Source: Sphingomonas hominis (GTDB lineage Bacteria > Pseudomonadota > Alphaproteobacteria > Sphingomonadales > Sphingomonadaceae). From it: a stretch of 64,000 bases of DNA. Shown in pieces: positions 41,618 to 57,366 of this stretch. The notes below the pieces were generated by a model. That model did no database searches, was not told the origin of the DNA, and was given only the letters and a program-made list of their open reading frames with translations. The stretch's first letter is position 1. Each line of letters opens with the position of its first letter. A program made the translations under genes and the position numbers. Location: positions 372,001 through 436,000 of the forward strand of contig NZ_JABULH010000001.1 of the NCBI RefSeq assembly GCF_013328205.1. Direction: 5' to 3'.

Positions 41618-44053
41618 TTGAACGCTCCAACCGTCGTCGCCGCGCCGTCAGCCGAGCGCGGGTCCTTGGCATCCGCCATCCTCGACACGCTCGTCCACCG
41701 CATCGGCAAGGACGAGCACGCCGCCCGCCCGCACGATTGGCTCGCGGCCACCATCCTGACCGTCCGCAACGACATCATCGAACGCTGGATGGACTCGACC
41801 CGCGCTGCCCACGCTGCGGGCGCCAAGCGCGTCTATTATCTCAGCCTCGAATTCCTGATCGGCCGGCTGCTGCGCGACACGTTGTCGAACCTGCTCAAGA
41901 CCGACGAGGTCGCCTCGGCGCTGTCCGAACTCGGCGTCAGCCTCGCCGAACTGGAGGAGATTGAACCCGACGCCGCGCTCGGCAACGGAGGCCTGGGCCG
42001 GCTCGCCGCCTGCTTCATGGAAAGCATGGCGACGCTCGATCTGCCCGCCTACGGATACGGCATCCGCTACGTCAACGGCATGTTCCGGCAGCGGATCGAC
42101 AATGGCTGGCAGATGGAACTGCCCGAAACTTGGCTCGCCCACGGCAATCCGTGGGAGTTCGAGCGCCGCGAGAGCGCCTATTTCATCGGTTTCGGCGGCG
42201 AGGTGACGGGGAATGAGCAGGGCGCGGTCCACTGGCACCCGGCCGAGGCGGTCGAGGCGGTCGCGGTCGACACGCCGATGGTCGGCTGGCGCGGTCGGCG
42301 CGTCAATACGCTGCGCTTGTGGACCGCGCGTGCGTTTGATCCGATCAAGCTCGACGCGTTCAACGCCGGCGACTTCCAGGCCGCGCTCGCCGATCAGCTA
42401 CGCGCCGAGACGTTGACCCGCGTTCTCTACCCCAATGACAGCACCGCGGCGGGGCAGGAGCTGCGGCTCAGGCAGGAGTATTTCTTCTCCTCCGCCTCGA
42501 TCCAGGACATCGTCCGCTGCCACGTCCAATATTTCGGCGACATCCGCACGCTGCCCGACAAGGCCGCGATCCAGCTCAACGACACGCATCCCGCGGTATC
42601 GGTCGCAGAACTCATGCGGCTGCTGATCGACCATCACGAACTGACCTTCGACGAGGCGTGGGGCGTGACCCGCGCCACCTTCGGCTACACCAACCACACG
42701 CTTCTGCCCGAAGCGCTGGAGAGCTGGCCACTGCCGCTGTTCGAGCGGATGCTGCCGCGTCACATGCAGCTCGTCTACGCGATCAACGCCAAACTTCTGC
42801 GAGAGGCGCGCGGAACGCAAGGCATCGACGACCGCGCGATCGCCGCGATCAGCCTGATCGATGAGGGCGGCGAGCGGCGGGTGCGGATGGCGAACCTCGC
42901 CTTCGCCGGGTCGCACAGCGTCAACGGCGTCGCCGCGCTTCATACCGATCTGATGAAGCAGACGGTGTTCGCCGACCTCCACCGGCTCTACCCGACGCGG
43001 ATCAACAACAAGACCAACGGCATTACGCCACGGCGCTGGCTGCAGGAGTGCAATCCCGCGCTCACCGCGCTGATCCGTGACGCCATCGGCGACCGCTTCC
43101 TCGACGACGCGACCGCGCTGTCCGATCTCGCCCCGTTCGCTGACGACGCCGCGTTCCGCGAGCGCTTCGCCGCAGTCAAGCGCACCAACAAGGCCGCGCT
43201 CGCGCAGTATCTGCGCGGCGACATGGGCCTCCGCCTCGATCCCGACGCGATCTTCGACGTACAAATCAAGCGCATCCACGAATACAAGCGCCAGCTGCTC
43301 AACCTCGTCGAGACGGTCGCGCTCTACGATCAGATTCGCTCGCATCCCGATCGCGACTGGACCCCGCGCGTCAAGCTGTTCGCAGGGAAAGCGGCGTCGA
43401 GCTATCACAATGCCAAGCTCGTCATCAAACTGGCGAATGACGTCGCGCGCCGCATCAACGCCGACCCCGCGATCGGCGACCTGCTCAAGGTCGCGTTCGT
43501 GCCGAACTACAACGTCAGCCTGGCCGAGCGCATGGTTCCCGCCGCCGATCTGTCCGAGCAGATCTCGACCGCAGGGATGGAGGCATCGGGTACCGGCAAC
43601 ATGAAGTTCGCGTTGAACGGCGCGCTGACGATTGGCACACTCGACGGAGCGAACGTCGAGATCAGGGATCATGTCGGCGCGGACAATATCGTGATCTTCG
43701 GCATGACCGCCGACGAGGTCGCAGCGAAGCGGAGCGGCGGCTACGATCCGCGGAGCGTGATCGAGGGTTCGCGCGAGCTGTTGCAGGCGATCAACGCGAT
43801 CGCCTCGGGCGTGTTCTCGCCCGACGATCCCCACCGCTACCGCGACCTGATGCAGGGATTGTACGACCACGATTGGTTCATGGTCGCCGGCGATTTCGAC
43901 GCTTATGCCGCAGCCCAACGCGACGTCGATGCGCGCTGGCGCGACCGCGATGCTTGGGGTCGCTCCGCTGTGCTCAACGTCGCCAACATGGGCTGGTTCT
44001 CGTCCGACCGCACCATCGCCGAATATGCGCGCGACATCTGGGGTGTGATGTGA
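41618..44053 (+). CDS. glgP: Glycogen/starch/alpha-glucan phosphorylase
   Basis: 811-aa PLP enzyme releasing glucose-1-phosphate from glycogen. Clear segments are YLSLEFLIGRLL, ALGNGGLGRLAACFMESMA, NDTHPA, and EASGTGNMKFALNGALTIGTLDGANVEI, where the Lys of NMKF holds PLP. No ATG fits; the TTG at 41618 follows GGGGGTCC and gives the expected length. It opens the glg cluster, and its stop overlaps the glgB GTG. Confidence 0.95.
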   Translation: MNAPTVVAAPSAERGSLASAILDTLVHRIGKDEHAARPHDWLAATILTVRNDIIERWMDSTRAAHAAGAKRVYYLSLEFLIGRLLRDTLSNLLKTDEVASALSELGVSLAELEEIEPDAALGNGGLGRLAACFMESMATLDLPAYGYGIRYVNGMFRQRIDNGWQMELPETWLAHGNPWEFERRESAYFIGFGGEVTGNEQGAVHWHPAEAVEAVAVDTPMVGWRGRRVNTLRLWTARAFDPIKLDAFNAGDFQAALADQLRAETLTRVLYPNDSTAAGQELRLRQEYFFSSASIQDIVRCHVQYFGDIRTLPDKAAIQLNDTHPAVSVAELMRLLIDHHELTFDEAWGVTRATFGYTNHTLLPEALESWPLPLFERMLPRHMQLVYAINAKLLREARGTQGIDDRAIAAISLIDEGGERRVRMANLAFAGSHSVNGVAALHTDLMKQTVFADLHRLYPTRINNKTNGITPRRWLQECNPALTALIRDAIGDRFLDDATALSDLAPFADDAAFRERFAAVKRTNKAALAQYLRGDMGLRLDPDAIFDVQIKRIHEYKRQLLNLVETVALYDQIRSHPDRDWTPRVKLFAGKAASSYHNAKLVIKLANDVARRINADPAIGDLLKVAFVPNYNVSLAERMVPAADLSEQISTAGMEASGTGNMKFALNGALTIGTLDGANVEIRDHVGADNIVIFGMTADEVAAKRSGGYDPRSVIEGSRELLQAINAIASGVFSPDDPHRYRDLMQGLYDHDWFMVAGDFDAYAAAQRDVDARWRDRDAWGRSAVLNVANMGWFSSDRTIAEYARDIWGVM

Positions 44054-46215
44054 CGCCGCCGAGCGAGGCGATCGCCGCGCTGCTGGAGGGGCGGCACGAC
44101 GATCCCTTCTCCCTCCTTGGCCCGCATGCCGGCCCCGAGGGCACGTTCGCGCGCACCTGGATTCCCGGCGCCGACCGCGTGGTCGCGCACTCGCTCGCCG
44201 GCGAGCCGCTCGGCGGGCTCGCGCGCGTCGATGATCGCGGGCTGTTCGAGGGCGTGATCGCCGGCGACCCGCAGCCGCTGCGCTACCGCGCCAGCGGGGC
44301 AGGGGGCGACTGGTGGGTCGGTGACCCGTACAGCTTCGGTCCTGTCCTGGGTCCGATCGACGACCTGCTGATGGTCGAGGGCACGCACAAACGACTCTAC
44401 GACAAGCTTGGCGCGCACCTGATCGAGCACGAGGGCGCGAGCGGCATTCATTTCGCGGTCTGGGCACCCAACGCGCAGCGCGTGGCGGTCGTCGGCGACT
44501 TCAACAACTGGAACGGCGCGCGCCACACGATGCGGCGCCGCGGCGACGCGGGGGTGTGGGAAATCTTCGTCCCCGACCTCGGTGCGGGCCGCGCCTACAA
44601 ATACGAGATTGTCGGACCCGACGGGTTGACGCAGCCGCTCAAGGCCGATCCATTCGCCTTCGCCGCCGAACTCCGCCCCGCCGCCGCCTCTATCACTACT
44701 GCCGCCCCCGCGCACGTCTGGGGCGACGACGCGCACCGCGCGGCGTGGAGCAAGGTCGATCCGCGCCGCGTCCCGATCAGCATCTACGAGGTCCATGCCG
44801 GATCGTGGGAACGCGACGAGCATGGCTGGTTCCTCTCCTGGGACGCGCTCGCCGACCGGCTGATCCCTTACGTCGTCTCGATGGGATTTACCCACATCGA
44901 GTTCATGCCGATCAGCGAATATCCGTACGATCCGAGCTGGGGTTATCAGGCGACCGGGCTCTACGCGCCGTCCGCCCGCTTCGGCGACCATGAAGGGTTC
45001 GCGCGCTTCGTCGACGGCGCGCACCGCGCCGGATTGGGCGTCATCCTCGACTGGGTACCCGCGCACTTCCCGATCGACGCGCACGGCCTCGCGCGCTTCG
45101 ACGGCACAGCGCTATACGAACACGAGGACCCGCGGCTCGGCTTCCACCCCGATTGGAACACCGCGATCTACAATTATGGCCGGCGCGAGGTGGCATCGTT
45201 CCTCACCAACAACGCATTGTTCTGGGCCGAGCGTTACCACGTCGACGCACTGCGCGTCGATGCGGTCGCCTCGATGCTCTATCGCGATTACAGCCGCAAG
45301 CCGGGCGAGTGGATCCCCAACCAAGCCGGCGGACGCGAGAATTGGGAAGCGGTCGACTTCTTGCGCGGCGTCAACCGCGCGGTCTATGCCGAGCATCCCG
45401 GCATCTTCACGGTCGCCGAAGAATCGACCTCATGGCCCGGCGTCAGCCAGCCCGCCTATGACGAGGGGGCGCGTGAGAACCTGGGGTTCGGCTTCAAGTG
45501 GAACATGGGCTGGATGCACGACACGCTCCAGTACATGGCGCGCGAGCCGGTTCACCGGAACCATCATCACGAGGGGATGACCTTCGGGCTGATGTACGCC
45601 TTCAGCGAGAATTTCGTCCTCCCGCTCAGCCACGACGAGGTCGTCCACGGCAAGGGGTCGCTGCTCACCAAGATGTCGGGCGACGATTGGCAGCAATTCG
45701 CCAATCTGCGTGCCTATTACGCGATGATGTGGGGCTATCCGGGCAAGAAGCTCTTGTTCATGGGGCAGGAGTTTGCGCAGCGCCGCGAGTGGAGCGAGGA
45801 GCGCGCGCTCGACTGGCATCTGCTCAAGTCATCAGCGCACGACGGCGTGCGCAAGCTGGTGCGCGACCTGAACCGTCTCTACCGCGAGAAGCCCGCGCTC
45901 CACGCGCGCGATTGCGAGGCGGAAGGGTTCGAGTGGGCGGTCGCCGACGATGCGGAGAACTCCGTCTTCGTCTGGCTGCGCAAGGCACCCGGCGCGCCGA
46001 CGATCGCGGTCATCGCCAATATGACTCCGGTAGCGCGCATGCCCTATCCGGTGCCGCTGCCGCACGACGGCCGCTGGCGCGAAATTCTTAATTCCGACGC
46101 GCACGATTATTGGGGGTCGGGGCTCGGCAATTTGGGTGGCGTGGTCGCGAAGGATGGCAGCGCCAACGTGACGCTGCCCCCGCTCGCGACGATCATGCTG
46201 GAATACGCCGCATGA
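44050..46215 (+). CDS. glgB: 1,4-alpha-glucan branching enzyme
   Basis: 721 aa. It has an N-terminal GlgB extension, a CBM48 domain (about 115-215, FAVWAPNAQRVAVVGDFNNWNG), a GH13 barrel with nucleophile Asp in ALRVDAVASMLY, acid Glu in FTVAEES and LSHDEVVHGKGSLL, and a C-terminal beta domain. It makes the alpha-1,6 branches. The GTG start overlaps the glgP stop (GTGA). Confidence 0.96.
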   Translation: MTPPSEAIAALLEGRHDDPFSLLGPHAGPEGTFARTWIPGADRVVAHSLAGEPLGGLARVDDRGLFEGVIAGDPQPLRYRASGAGGDWWVGDPYSFGPVLGPIDDLLMVEGTHKRLYDKLGAHLIEHEGASGIHFAVWAPNAQRVAVVGDFNNWNGARHTMRRRGDAGVWEIFVPDLGAGRAYKYEIVGPDGLTQPLKADPFAFAAELRPAAASITTAAPAHVWGDDAHRAAWSKVDPRRVPISIYEVHAGSWERDEHGWFLSWDALADRLIPYVVSMGFTHIEFMPISEYPYDPSWGYQATGLYAPSARFGDHEGFARFVDGAHRAGLGVILDWVPAHFPIDAHGLARFDGTALYEHEDPRLGFHPDWNTAIYNYGRREVASFLTNNALFWAERYHVDALRVDAVASMLYRDYSRKPGEWIPNQAGGRENWEAVDFLRGVNRAVYAEHPGIFTVAEESTSWPGVSQPAYDEGARENLGFGFKWNMGWMHDTLQYMAREPVHRNHHHEGMTFGLMYAFSENFVLPLSHDEVVHGKGSLLTKMSGDDWQQFANLRAYYAMMWGYPGKKLLFMGQEFAQRREWSEERALDWHLLKSSAHDGVRKLVRDLNRLYREKPALHARDCEAEGFEWAVADDAENSVFVWLRKAPGAPTIAVIANMTPVARMPYPVPLPHDGRWREILNSDAHDYWGSGLGNLGGVVAKDGSANVTLPPLATIMLEYAA

Positions 46216-46225
46216 CCCTGCGTGA

Positions 46226-46387
46226 TTACGCCACGATCTCCCAAGTGATGAACGACAGCATCCAGAAGGCCAGCGACAGCAGCGTCGCGACCACGATGCC
46301 GCGGATCGGATCACTCGGCGCCAGTTCGGCATCGCGAGTCGATGAGATGTCGGGGAAGGACGAGATGTCCGAATGAACCTGTTCCAG
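46226..46387 (-). CDS. Putative 53-aa single-pass membrane protein, non-ATG start
   Basis: The minus-strand frame is hydrophilic for about 28 residues (SDISSFPDISSTRDAELAPSD), then has one membrane helix, IRGIVVATLLSLAFWMLSFI, and ends TWEIVA. A perfect AAGGAG lies 9 bases before CTG at 46387. An in-frame stop at 46409-46411 rules out any upstream ATG, and no ATG, GTG or TTG exists before the helix. The gene is real only if CTG (or ATC at 46393) initiates, or if a base is missing. It lies antisense in the glgB-glgC gap. Confidence 0.4.
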   Translation of the reverse strand: MEQVHSDISSFPDISSTRDAELAPSDPIRGIVVATLLSLAFWMLSFITWEIVA

Positions 46388-46484
46388 CGCGATCCGCTCC
46401 TTGTAAGGTCACCTCTTCGCGGGTGAGCACAACAAACGTACGTTAACCATCCAGATCGCGCAACGAAAAGAAAGGACAGGCTGA

Positions 46485-47756
46485 ATGACGGAGAGGGATC
46501 ATCGACGCAGCCATCCGTTGGCGCGTGACGCCATGGCCTATGTCCTGGCGGGTGGGCGGGGCAGTCGCCTCGCCGAACTGACCGACACGCGCGCCAAGCC
46601 TGCGGTTTATTTCGGTGGCAAGAGCCGGATCATCGACTTCGCGCTGTCCAACGCGATCAATTCGGGCATTCGCCGCATCGGCGTCGCAACGCAGTACAAG
46701 GCGCACAGCCTGATCCGCCATCTCCAGCGCGGTTGGAACTTCCTGCGCCCCGAACGCAACGAGAGTTTCGACATCCTGCCCGCGTCGCAGCGCGTCAGCG
46801 AGTTTCAGTGGTACGAAGGCACCGCCGACGCCGTCTACCAGAACATCGACATCATCGAGAGTTACGCGCCCGAGTTCATGGTCATCCTGGCGGGCGATCA
46901 CATCTACAAGATGGATTACGAGGTGATGCTCCAGCAGCATTGCAACAGCGGCGCCGACGTGACCGTCGCCTGCATGGAGGTGCCGCGGATGGAGGCGGTC
47001 GGTTTCGGCGTGATGCACGTCGACGCCGACGACCGCATCATCGATTTCGTCGAGAAGCCCGCCGATCCGCCGTCGATCCCCGGCCAGCCCGACATTGCGC
47101 TCGCCAGCCTCGGCATCTACGTCTTCTCCACCCGCTTGCTGATCGACGAGCTGCGCCGCGACGCCGACACGCCTGGCTCGAACCGCGACTTCGGCAAGGA
47201 CCTGATCCCGTACCTGGTCAAGCACGGCCACGCGCAGGCGCACCGCTTCGGCGACAGTTGCGTCCGCACCGCCGAGGAGCCCGCCGCATACTGGCGCGAT
47301 GTCGGCACCGTCGACGCTTATTGGGAGGCGAACATCGACCTGACCGATGTCGTGCCCCAGCTCGATCTCTACGACCGTAGCTGGCCGCTGTGGACCTATT
47401 CGGAGATCACCCCGCCGGCCAAATTCGTCCACGACATCGACGGGCGGCGCGGCTCGGCGGTGTCGAGCCTGATCGCAGGCGATTGCATCGTCTCGGGATC
47501 GACCATCCATCGCTCACTGCTGTCGACGGGCGTGCGTGCACACAGCTATTCCTGCCTCGATGAAGCGGTGGTGCTGCCCTACACGCACATCGGCCGCGGC
47601 GCGCGATTGAGCCGCGTCGTGATCGACCGCGGTGTCCAAATCCCTGACGGGTTGGTGGTGGGCGAGGACCCGGTCGCCGACGCGCACCGTTTTCGCCGCA
47701 CCGACAAGGGCATCTGCCTCATCACGCAACCGATGATCGACCGGCTGGGCGGATAG
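46485..47756 (+). CDS. glgC: Glucose-1-phosphate adenylyltransferase
   Basis: 423-aa enzyme making ADP-glucose. The nucleotide loop is [32 protein letters not shown], then [20 protein letters not shown] and FVEKP, and a left-handed beta-helix tail with [14 protein letters not shown]. Allosteric control by sugar phosphates is expected for the family. AAAGGACAGG precedes the ATG. Confidence 0.97.
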   Translation: MTERDHRRSHPLARDAMAYVLAGGRGSRLAELTDTRAKPAVYFGGKSRIIDFALSNAINSGIRRIGVATQYKAHSLIRHLQRGWNFLRPERNESFDILPASQRVSEFQWYEGTADAVYQNIDIIESYAPEFMVILAGDHIYKMDYEVMLQQHCNSGADVTVACMEVPRMEAVGFGVMHVDADDRIIDFVEKPADPPSIPGQPDIALASLGIYVFSTRLLIDELRRDADTPGSNRDFGKDLIPYLVKHGHAQAHRFGDSCVRTAEEPAAYWRDVGTVDAYWEANIDLTDVVPQLDLYDRSWPLWTYSEITPPAKFVHDIDGRRGSAVSSLIAGDCIVSGSTIHRSLLSTGVRAHSYSCLDEAVVLPYTHIGRGARLSRVVIDRGVQIPDGLVVGEDPVADAHRFRRTDKGICLITQPMIDRLGG

Positions 47757-47760
47757 ACGG

Positions 47761-52578
<4,818 letters not shown>

Positions 52579-52661
52579 CAGGGGCACTGCGCCACTCCGG
52601 ACCTGATTCGCAGTTCCGTTTCTCGCGAACCGACCGTCAGGAGCATTTTCACCTGTCCGAC

Positions 52662-52737
52662 TCACCGTGATCCCGGAATTGATCCGGGATCCCGCTTCCT
52701 TCTCCTGCTTTGTCCGAGAAGCGGAGTCCGGGTGGCG
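52662..52737. repeat. Palindromic repeat, same family as 32058-32140
   Basis: GATCCCGG (52669-52676) and CCGGGATC (52684-52691) form a hairpin with a 7-base loop, followed by a GCTTC/GAAGC pair about 20 bases apart. The motif order matches the repeat at 32058. It lies downstream of glgX in the 294-bp gap before the convergent dinB; the remainder of that gap shows nothing I can support. Confidence 0.75.
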
Positions 52738-52872
52738 AAAGGATGCGCGTCAAGCTGAACAGGACGCGCTCTCGATACGATGATCGGCAGCCAGCGCCGC
52801 GGGCAAAGCCCGCGTCGGTCGGCGCGATGCGCCGCCGGCCGCGCTGGTCGCCGAGGCGCGAAATAGCTTACG

Positions 52873-53958
52873 CTATTGCGCTGCGATCAGCGGCAATCCT
52901 GGCTGCACTTCTTCATACCCGCGCACGATCCCCGACAGCGTCAGCCCCAGCAGCCTGATGCCGCCCGCGACCGGCAGTTCGGGCGCGATCAGCATGCGCC
53001 CGATCGCCAGCATCTCCGCCTCGCTCGCCACCAGATCGCTCACCGATCGCGCGCGCGTGATGGTGTGGAACTGGCTGTCGCGCAGCTTGAGCGTCACCGT
53101 ACGCCCGCGCGCCTGCTTGCGCTCGGCCCGCGCCCAGGCAGCCGACGCGACGTGTGCCAGCGCGGCGTCGATCTCGTCGGGCGTGGACAGATTGGTCTCG
53201 AACGTTCGCTCCGCCCCAATCGACTTGCTCTCGCGGCTGGATCGCACCGGCCGCTCATCCACGCCGCGCGCCGCACGGTAGAGATAGTCGGCGTAGCTGC
53301 CGAAATGCGCGCGCAGGAACTCGACCGGCCGGTCGCGCAGGTCCGCGCCCGTCTCGATTCCCAACCGCGACATCTTGGCCGCGGTGACCGGCCCGACACC
53401 GTGGAACCGCTTGACCGGCAGGCTGGCGACGAACGCCGCGCCCTTGCCCGGAGGGATCACGCACAGCCCATCGGGCTTGTTCTGGTCCGAGGCGAGTTTT
53501 GCGATGAACTTGTTGTAGCTGACCCCGGCCGAGGCAGTGAGGCCCGTCACTTCCTTGATCCGCGTGCGAATTTCCGCCGCGATCGCCTTGGCCGAGCCGA
53601 GTTCGCGTCGGTCGACCGTCACGTCCAGATACGCTTCATCCAGGCTCAGCGGCTCGATCTCGGCCGTGTAATCGGCGAAGATCGCGTGGATCTGCCGGCT
53701 GACCGCGGCATAGACCTCGAACCGCGGTTTGACGAACAAGAGCTCGGGACAGCGCCGCCGCGCGACCGACGAGGGCATCGCGGAGCGGACCCCGAACACG
53801 CGCGCCTCGTAGCTTGCCGCTGCCACGACGCCGCGCGCGCTCGATCCGCCGACCGCGAGTGGACGCCCGCGTAACGCTGGGTCGTCGCGCTGCTCGACCG
53901 ACGCGTAGAAAGCGTCCATGTCGACGTGGATGATCTTGCGGACGGGCGCCTCGGTCAC
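52873..53958 (-). CDS. dinB: DNA polymerase IV
   Basis: 361-aa Y-family translesion polymerase. The catalytic acids are in [13 protein letters not shown] and [28 protein letters not shown] and [12 protein letters not shown] belong to palm and thumb, and the little-finger domain follows. The tail QPGLPL resembles a sliding-clamp-binding motif. The start is GTG. No LexA-like box was recognised upstream. Confidence 0.96.
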   Translation of the reverse strand: MTEAPVRKIIHVDMDAFYASVEQRDDPALRGRPLAVGGSSARGVVAAASYEARVFGVRSAMPSSVARRRCPELLFVKPRFEVYAAVSRQIHAIFADYTAEIEPLSLDEAYLDVTVDRRELGSAKAIAAEIRTRIKEVTGLTASAGVSYNKFIAKLASDQNKPDGLCVIPPGKGAAFVASLPVKRFHGVGPVTAAKMSRLGIETGADLRDRPVEFLRAHFGSYADYLYRAARGVDERPVRSSRESKSIGAERTFETNLSTPDEIDAALAHVASAAWARAERKQARGRTVTLKLRDSQFHTITRARSVSDLVASEAEMLAIGRMLIAPELPVAGGIRLLGLTLSGIVRGYEEVQPGLPLIAAQ

Positions 53959-54044
53959 GTGCGTCGTATAGCGGCTGCACGCGCTGTCGTGTACCCGTTT
54001 CGTTCGCGCGGGCGCGGCTGTTTTCGCAGAGCCGCAAATCCGCT

Positions 54045-54716
54045 ATGCCGCGCCGCATGATCAATTTCCAACGCCCCGTCCTCGTGCCGCCGAACGGCGA
54101 GAAGAAAGTGCTGCTTCATTCCTGCTGCGCGCCGTGTTCGGGCGAGGTGATGGAAGCGATGACCGCGAGCGGGATCGACTACACGATTTTCTTCTACAAC
54201 CCCAACATCCATCCCAAAGAGGAATATCTGCTCCGCAAGGAGGAGAACATCCGCTTCGCCGAGGAGCACGGCGTCCCGTTCGTCGATGCCGATTACGACA
54301 CGGTGAACTGGTTCAAGCGCGCGAAGGGGATGGAGTGGGAGCCCGAACGCGGCGCGCGCTGCACCATGTGCTTCGACATGCGATTCGAGCGCACCGCGCT
54401 CTACGCGCACGAGCATGGCTTCCCGGTCATCACCTCCTCGCTCGGCATCTCGCGCTGGAAGGACATGAACCAGATCAACGGCTCGGGCGAGCGCGCCGCG
54501 TCGCATTATCCCGGCATCGATTACTGGACGTTCAACTGGCGCAAGGGTGGCGGTGCCGCACGCATGATCGAAATCTCCAAGCGCGAGCGCTTCTACCAGC
54601 AGGAATATTGCGGCTGCGTCTATTCACTGCGCGACAGCAACGCGCACCGAGTCTCGCAGGGTCGCGAGGAAATCCGCATTGGCGAGTTGTACTACGGCGA
54701 CGATGCCAAGGGCTGA
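54045..54716 (+). CDS. queH: Epoxyqueuosine reductase QueH
   Basis: 223-aa DUF208 protein catalysing the last step to queuosine in tRNA, the non-homologous alternative to QueG. The cysteine motifs are [26 protein letters not shown] and YCGCVYS, which hold a 4Fe-4S cluster and a second metal site. It diverges from dinB. A second ATG four codons in is possible. Confidence 0.95.
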   Translation: MPRRMINFQRPVLVPPNGEKKVLLHSCCAPCSGEVMEAMTASGIDYTIFFYNPNIHPKEEYLLRKEENIRFAEEHGVPFVDADYDTVNWFKRAKGMEWEPERGARCTMCFDMRFERTALYAHEHGFPVITSSLGISRWKDMNQINGSGERAASHYPGIDYWTFNWRKGGGAARMIEISKRERFYQQEYCGCVYSLRDSNAHRVSQGREEIRIGELYYGDDAKG

Positions 54717-54871
54717 TCCGCCGATCGCGAGCCTGATCATCAATACGCCGCAAGGTCGTGCTGCAAGACTGGATCATCCCGCGCGTTAGGTGCGGCGGCG
54801 CCTGCGGCGTGCGGCGTGACCGATGCGTGACGCTTTGGCTTTTGCGCTGCGCCTGCTAACGCGCGCGGATC

Positions 54872-56683
54872 ATGGCTACCCCGCTCTCGCACATCCGCAA
54901 TTTCTCGATCATCGCGCATATCGACCACGGCAAATCGACGCTCGCCGACCGGCTGATCCAGGCAACCGGCGGTCTGTCCGACCGCGAGATGAGCGAGCAG
55001 GTGCTCGACAACATGGACATCGAGCGCGAGCGCGGCATCACCATCAAGGCGCAGACCGTGCGCCTCGCCTACAAGGCGAAGGACGGCGAGACCTACACGC
55101 TCAACCTGATGGACACGCCCGGCCACGTCGACTTCGCCTACGAAGTGTCGCGCAGTCTCGCGGCGTGCGAGGGGGCGTTGTTGGTGGTTGATGCGGCGCA
55201 GGGGGTCGAGGCGCAGACGCTCGCCAACGTCTACCAGTCGATCGAGCACAATCACGAGATCGTGCCGGTCATCAACAAGATCGACCTTCCCGCCGCTGAG
55301 CCCGAGCAGGTGCGCAAGGAGATCGAGGACGTGATCGGCATCGACGCGTCGGAGGCCGTGCTCGCCAGCGCCAAGTCGGGCATCGGCATCGCCGACATCC
55401 TCGAAGCGGTGGTGAACAAGATCCCGTCGCCCAAGGGCGATGCGACCGCGCCGCTCAAGGCGATGCTGGTCGATTCGTGGTATGACCCGTATCTCGGCGT
55501 CGTGATCCTGGTGCGTGTGATCGACGGCGTGCTGAAGAAAGGCCAGCAGGTCACCTTCATGCAGACCGGCACGCAGCATCTGGTCGACCGCGTCGGCTGC
55601 TTCCGCCCCAAGATCGAGCAGCTCGCCGACCTCGGCCCCGGCGAGATCGGCTTCATCACCGCGCAGATCAAGGACGTGGCGCAGGCGCGCGTCGGCGACA
55701 CGCTGACCGACACCAAGCGCCCCGCGGCCGAGCCGCTCGAAGGCTTCAAGGAAGTCCAGCCCGTCGTGTTCTGCGGGCTGTTTCCCGTCGACGCCAACGA
55801 TTTCGAGAAGCTGCGCGAGTCGATTTCGCGCCTGCGGCTCAACGATGCGTCGTTCAGCTTCGAGATGGAAACCTCGGCCGCGCTCGGCTTCGGTTTTCGC
55901 TGCGGCTTCCTGGGGCTGCTCCACCTCGAGATCATCCAGGAGCGGCTGACACGCGAGTACGACCTCGACCTCATCACCACTGCGCCTAGCGTCGTGTACG
56001 AGATCGAGCTGACGCATAACGGCGGCAGCATCGAGCTGCACAACCCCGCCGACATGCCCGATCCCAACAAGATCGCGACGATCAGCGAGCCGTGGATCGA
56101 GGCGACGATCTACGTGCCCGACGAATATCTCGGCTCGATCCTGAAGCTGTGCCAGGACCGCCGCGGTATTCAGAAGAATCTGACCTACGTCGGCGGGCGC
56201 GCGCAGGCGACCTACGAACTGCCGCTCAACGAGGTCGTGTTCGACTTCTACGACCGGCTGAAATCCTTGTCGAAAGGCTATGCCAGCTTCGACTATCACC
56301 AGGTCGGCTATCGCGAGGGCGACCTCGTCAAGATGTCGATCCTGGTCAACGACGAGCCGGTCGACGCGCTCAGCATGATCGTCCACCGCGGCACCGCCGA
56401 GACGCGCGGGCGCGGCATGTGCGAGCGGTTGAAGGAGCTGATCCCGCGCCACCTGTTCAAGATTCCGATCCAGGCCGCGATCGGCGGCAAGGTGATCGCG
56501 CGCGAGACGATCAGCGCGATGCGCAAGGACGTGACCGCGAAATGCTACGGCGGCGATGCCAGCCGTAAGCGCAAGCTGCTCGACAAGCAGAAGAAGGGCA
56601 AGCTCAAGATGCGCGAGTATGGCTCGGTCAGCATCCCGCAGGAAGCGTTCATCGCCGCACTGCGGATGGGCGACGAGGGCTGA
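54872..56683 (+). CDS. lepA: Elongation factor 4 (LepA)
   Basis: 603-aa translational GTPase. G1 is [14 protein letters not shown]2 [10 protein letters not shown]3 DTPGHVDF and G4 NKIDLP. The C-terminal LepA-specific domain ends [25 protein letters not shown]. It acts on stalled or post-translocation ribosomes and in initiation-factor-like roles. No close operon partner is present. Confidence 0.98.
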   Translation: MATPLSHIRNFSIIAHIDHGKSTLADRLIQATGGLSDREMSEQVLDNMDIERERGITIKAQTVRLAYKAKDGETYTLNLMDTPGHVDFAYEVSRSLAACEGALLVVDAAQGVEAQTLANVYQSIEHNHEIVPVINKIDLPAAEPEQVRKEIEDVIGIDASEAVLASAKSGIGIADILEAVVNKIPSPKGDATAPLKAMLVDSWYDPYLGVVILVRVIDGVLKKGQQVTFMQTGTQHLVDRVGCFRPKIEQLADLGPGEIGFITAQIKDVAQARVGDTLTDTKRPAAEPLEGFKEVQPVVFCGLFPVDANDFEKLRESISRLRLNDASFSFEMETSAALGFGFRCGFLGLLHLEIIQERLTREYDLDLITTAPSVVYEIELTHNGGSIELHNPADMPDPNKIATISEPWIEATIYVPDEYLGSILKLCQDRRGIQKNLTYVGGRAQATYELPLNEVVFDFYDRLKSLSKGYASFDYHQVGYREGDLVKMSILVNDEPVDALSMIVHRGTAETRGRGMCERLKELIPRHLFKIPIQAAIGGKVIARETISAMRKDVTAKCYGGDASRKRKLLDKQKKGKLKMREYGSVSIPQEAFIAALRMGDEG

Positions 56684-56723
56684 TCGGCAGCGTCGCTTTC
56701 TCGCGATAGCGTAGCAGCGACGC

Positions 56724-57269
56724 TCAGGTCCGCAATCGTCCCGCCTCGTCCTTGAGCATCCACGCGCGCGCCGCACGCTGCACACGTGGCAGGATGACCC
56801 ATTGCAGCAACGAGGTGAGGCACAGGGACGACACGATGACCTGCACCGGCGGTGGCACGGTCGGCAGCAGCGCGCGGATTGTGGTGCTGACGATCAGCAG
56901 CACCGGCAGCACCGACAACCAAGTGACCAGGAATCGCTTCCACCGCGCCGCGCTGGCGTCGCTCGGCAATTCGATGTCGACGTCGCGCCCGTCCGCCACC
57001 TGATCGATGCCGATCGTCAGGTCGCGCGCGCGCCGCTCTAGCTGTTGGTATGTGTCACCGGCGCGGAAGCGCTCGAGGTCGTCCCGGCTGTCGAAACGGA
57101 GCAGCAGGTGGCGCAGCGCATTCGTCTGGCCCAGCCGTACGATGCCGCAGAAGCCCGGGGCGCGCTTCGCCGCGTTGCTTACCTCGTCGATCCAGCGCGC
57201 GAAGTCGACGGTCTTGCCCGGTCGCACGGCGTGGCTGACGATCAGCGTCGACGAGATATTATCCTGCAT
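56724..57269 (-). CDS. ABM-domain protein with C-terminal membrane helices
   Basis: 181 aa. The first 95 residues are an antibiotic-biosynthesis-monooxygenase-type ferredoxin-like fold (VRPGKTVDFARWIDEVSNAAKRAPGF, LLLRFDSRDDLERF). The last 65 contain two membrane helices (FLVTWLSVLPVLLIVSTT, VQVIVSSLCLTSLLQWVI). This domain pair is known as a membrane-bound ABM family of unknown role. It diverges from modA with 97 bases between. ATG 57269 is the first credible start. Confidence 0.75.
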   Translation of the reverse strand: MQDNISSTLIVSHAVRPGKTVDFARWIDEVSNAAKRAPGFCGIVRLGQTNALRHLLLRFDSRDDLERFRAGDTYQQLERRARDLTIGIDQVADGRDVDIELPSDASAARWKRFLVTWLSVLPVLLIVSTTIRALLPTVPPPVQVIVSSLCLTSLLQWVILPRVQRAARAWMLKDEAGRLRT

Positions 57270-57366
57270 CAATCTCCAACGAGCGGCGCGTGCCCGCGTT
57301 GCGTCGTGCGACGGGCGCCATCGCCGCGGCTGGTGCCGTCGTATCGAGCGCGATACAGCAGGCGGC

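Noticed and set aside
46212-46376. Plus-strand 54-codon ORF starting at an ATG that overlaps the glgB stop (ATGA)
   Set aside because: The product is a low-complexity Ser/Met/Asp-rich chain without a domain. The minus-strand frame over the same bases encodes a convincing membrane helix with a ribosome-binding site, so the plus frame is more likely its shadow. Conservation analysis would decide.
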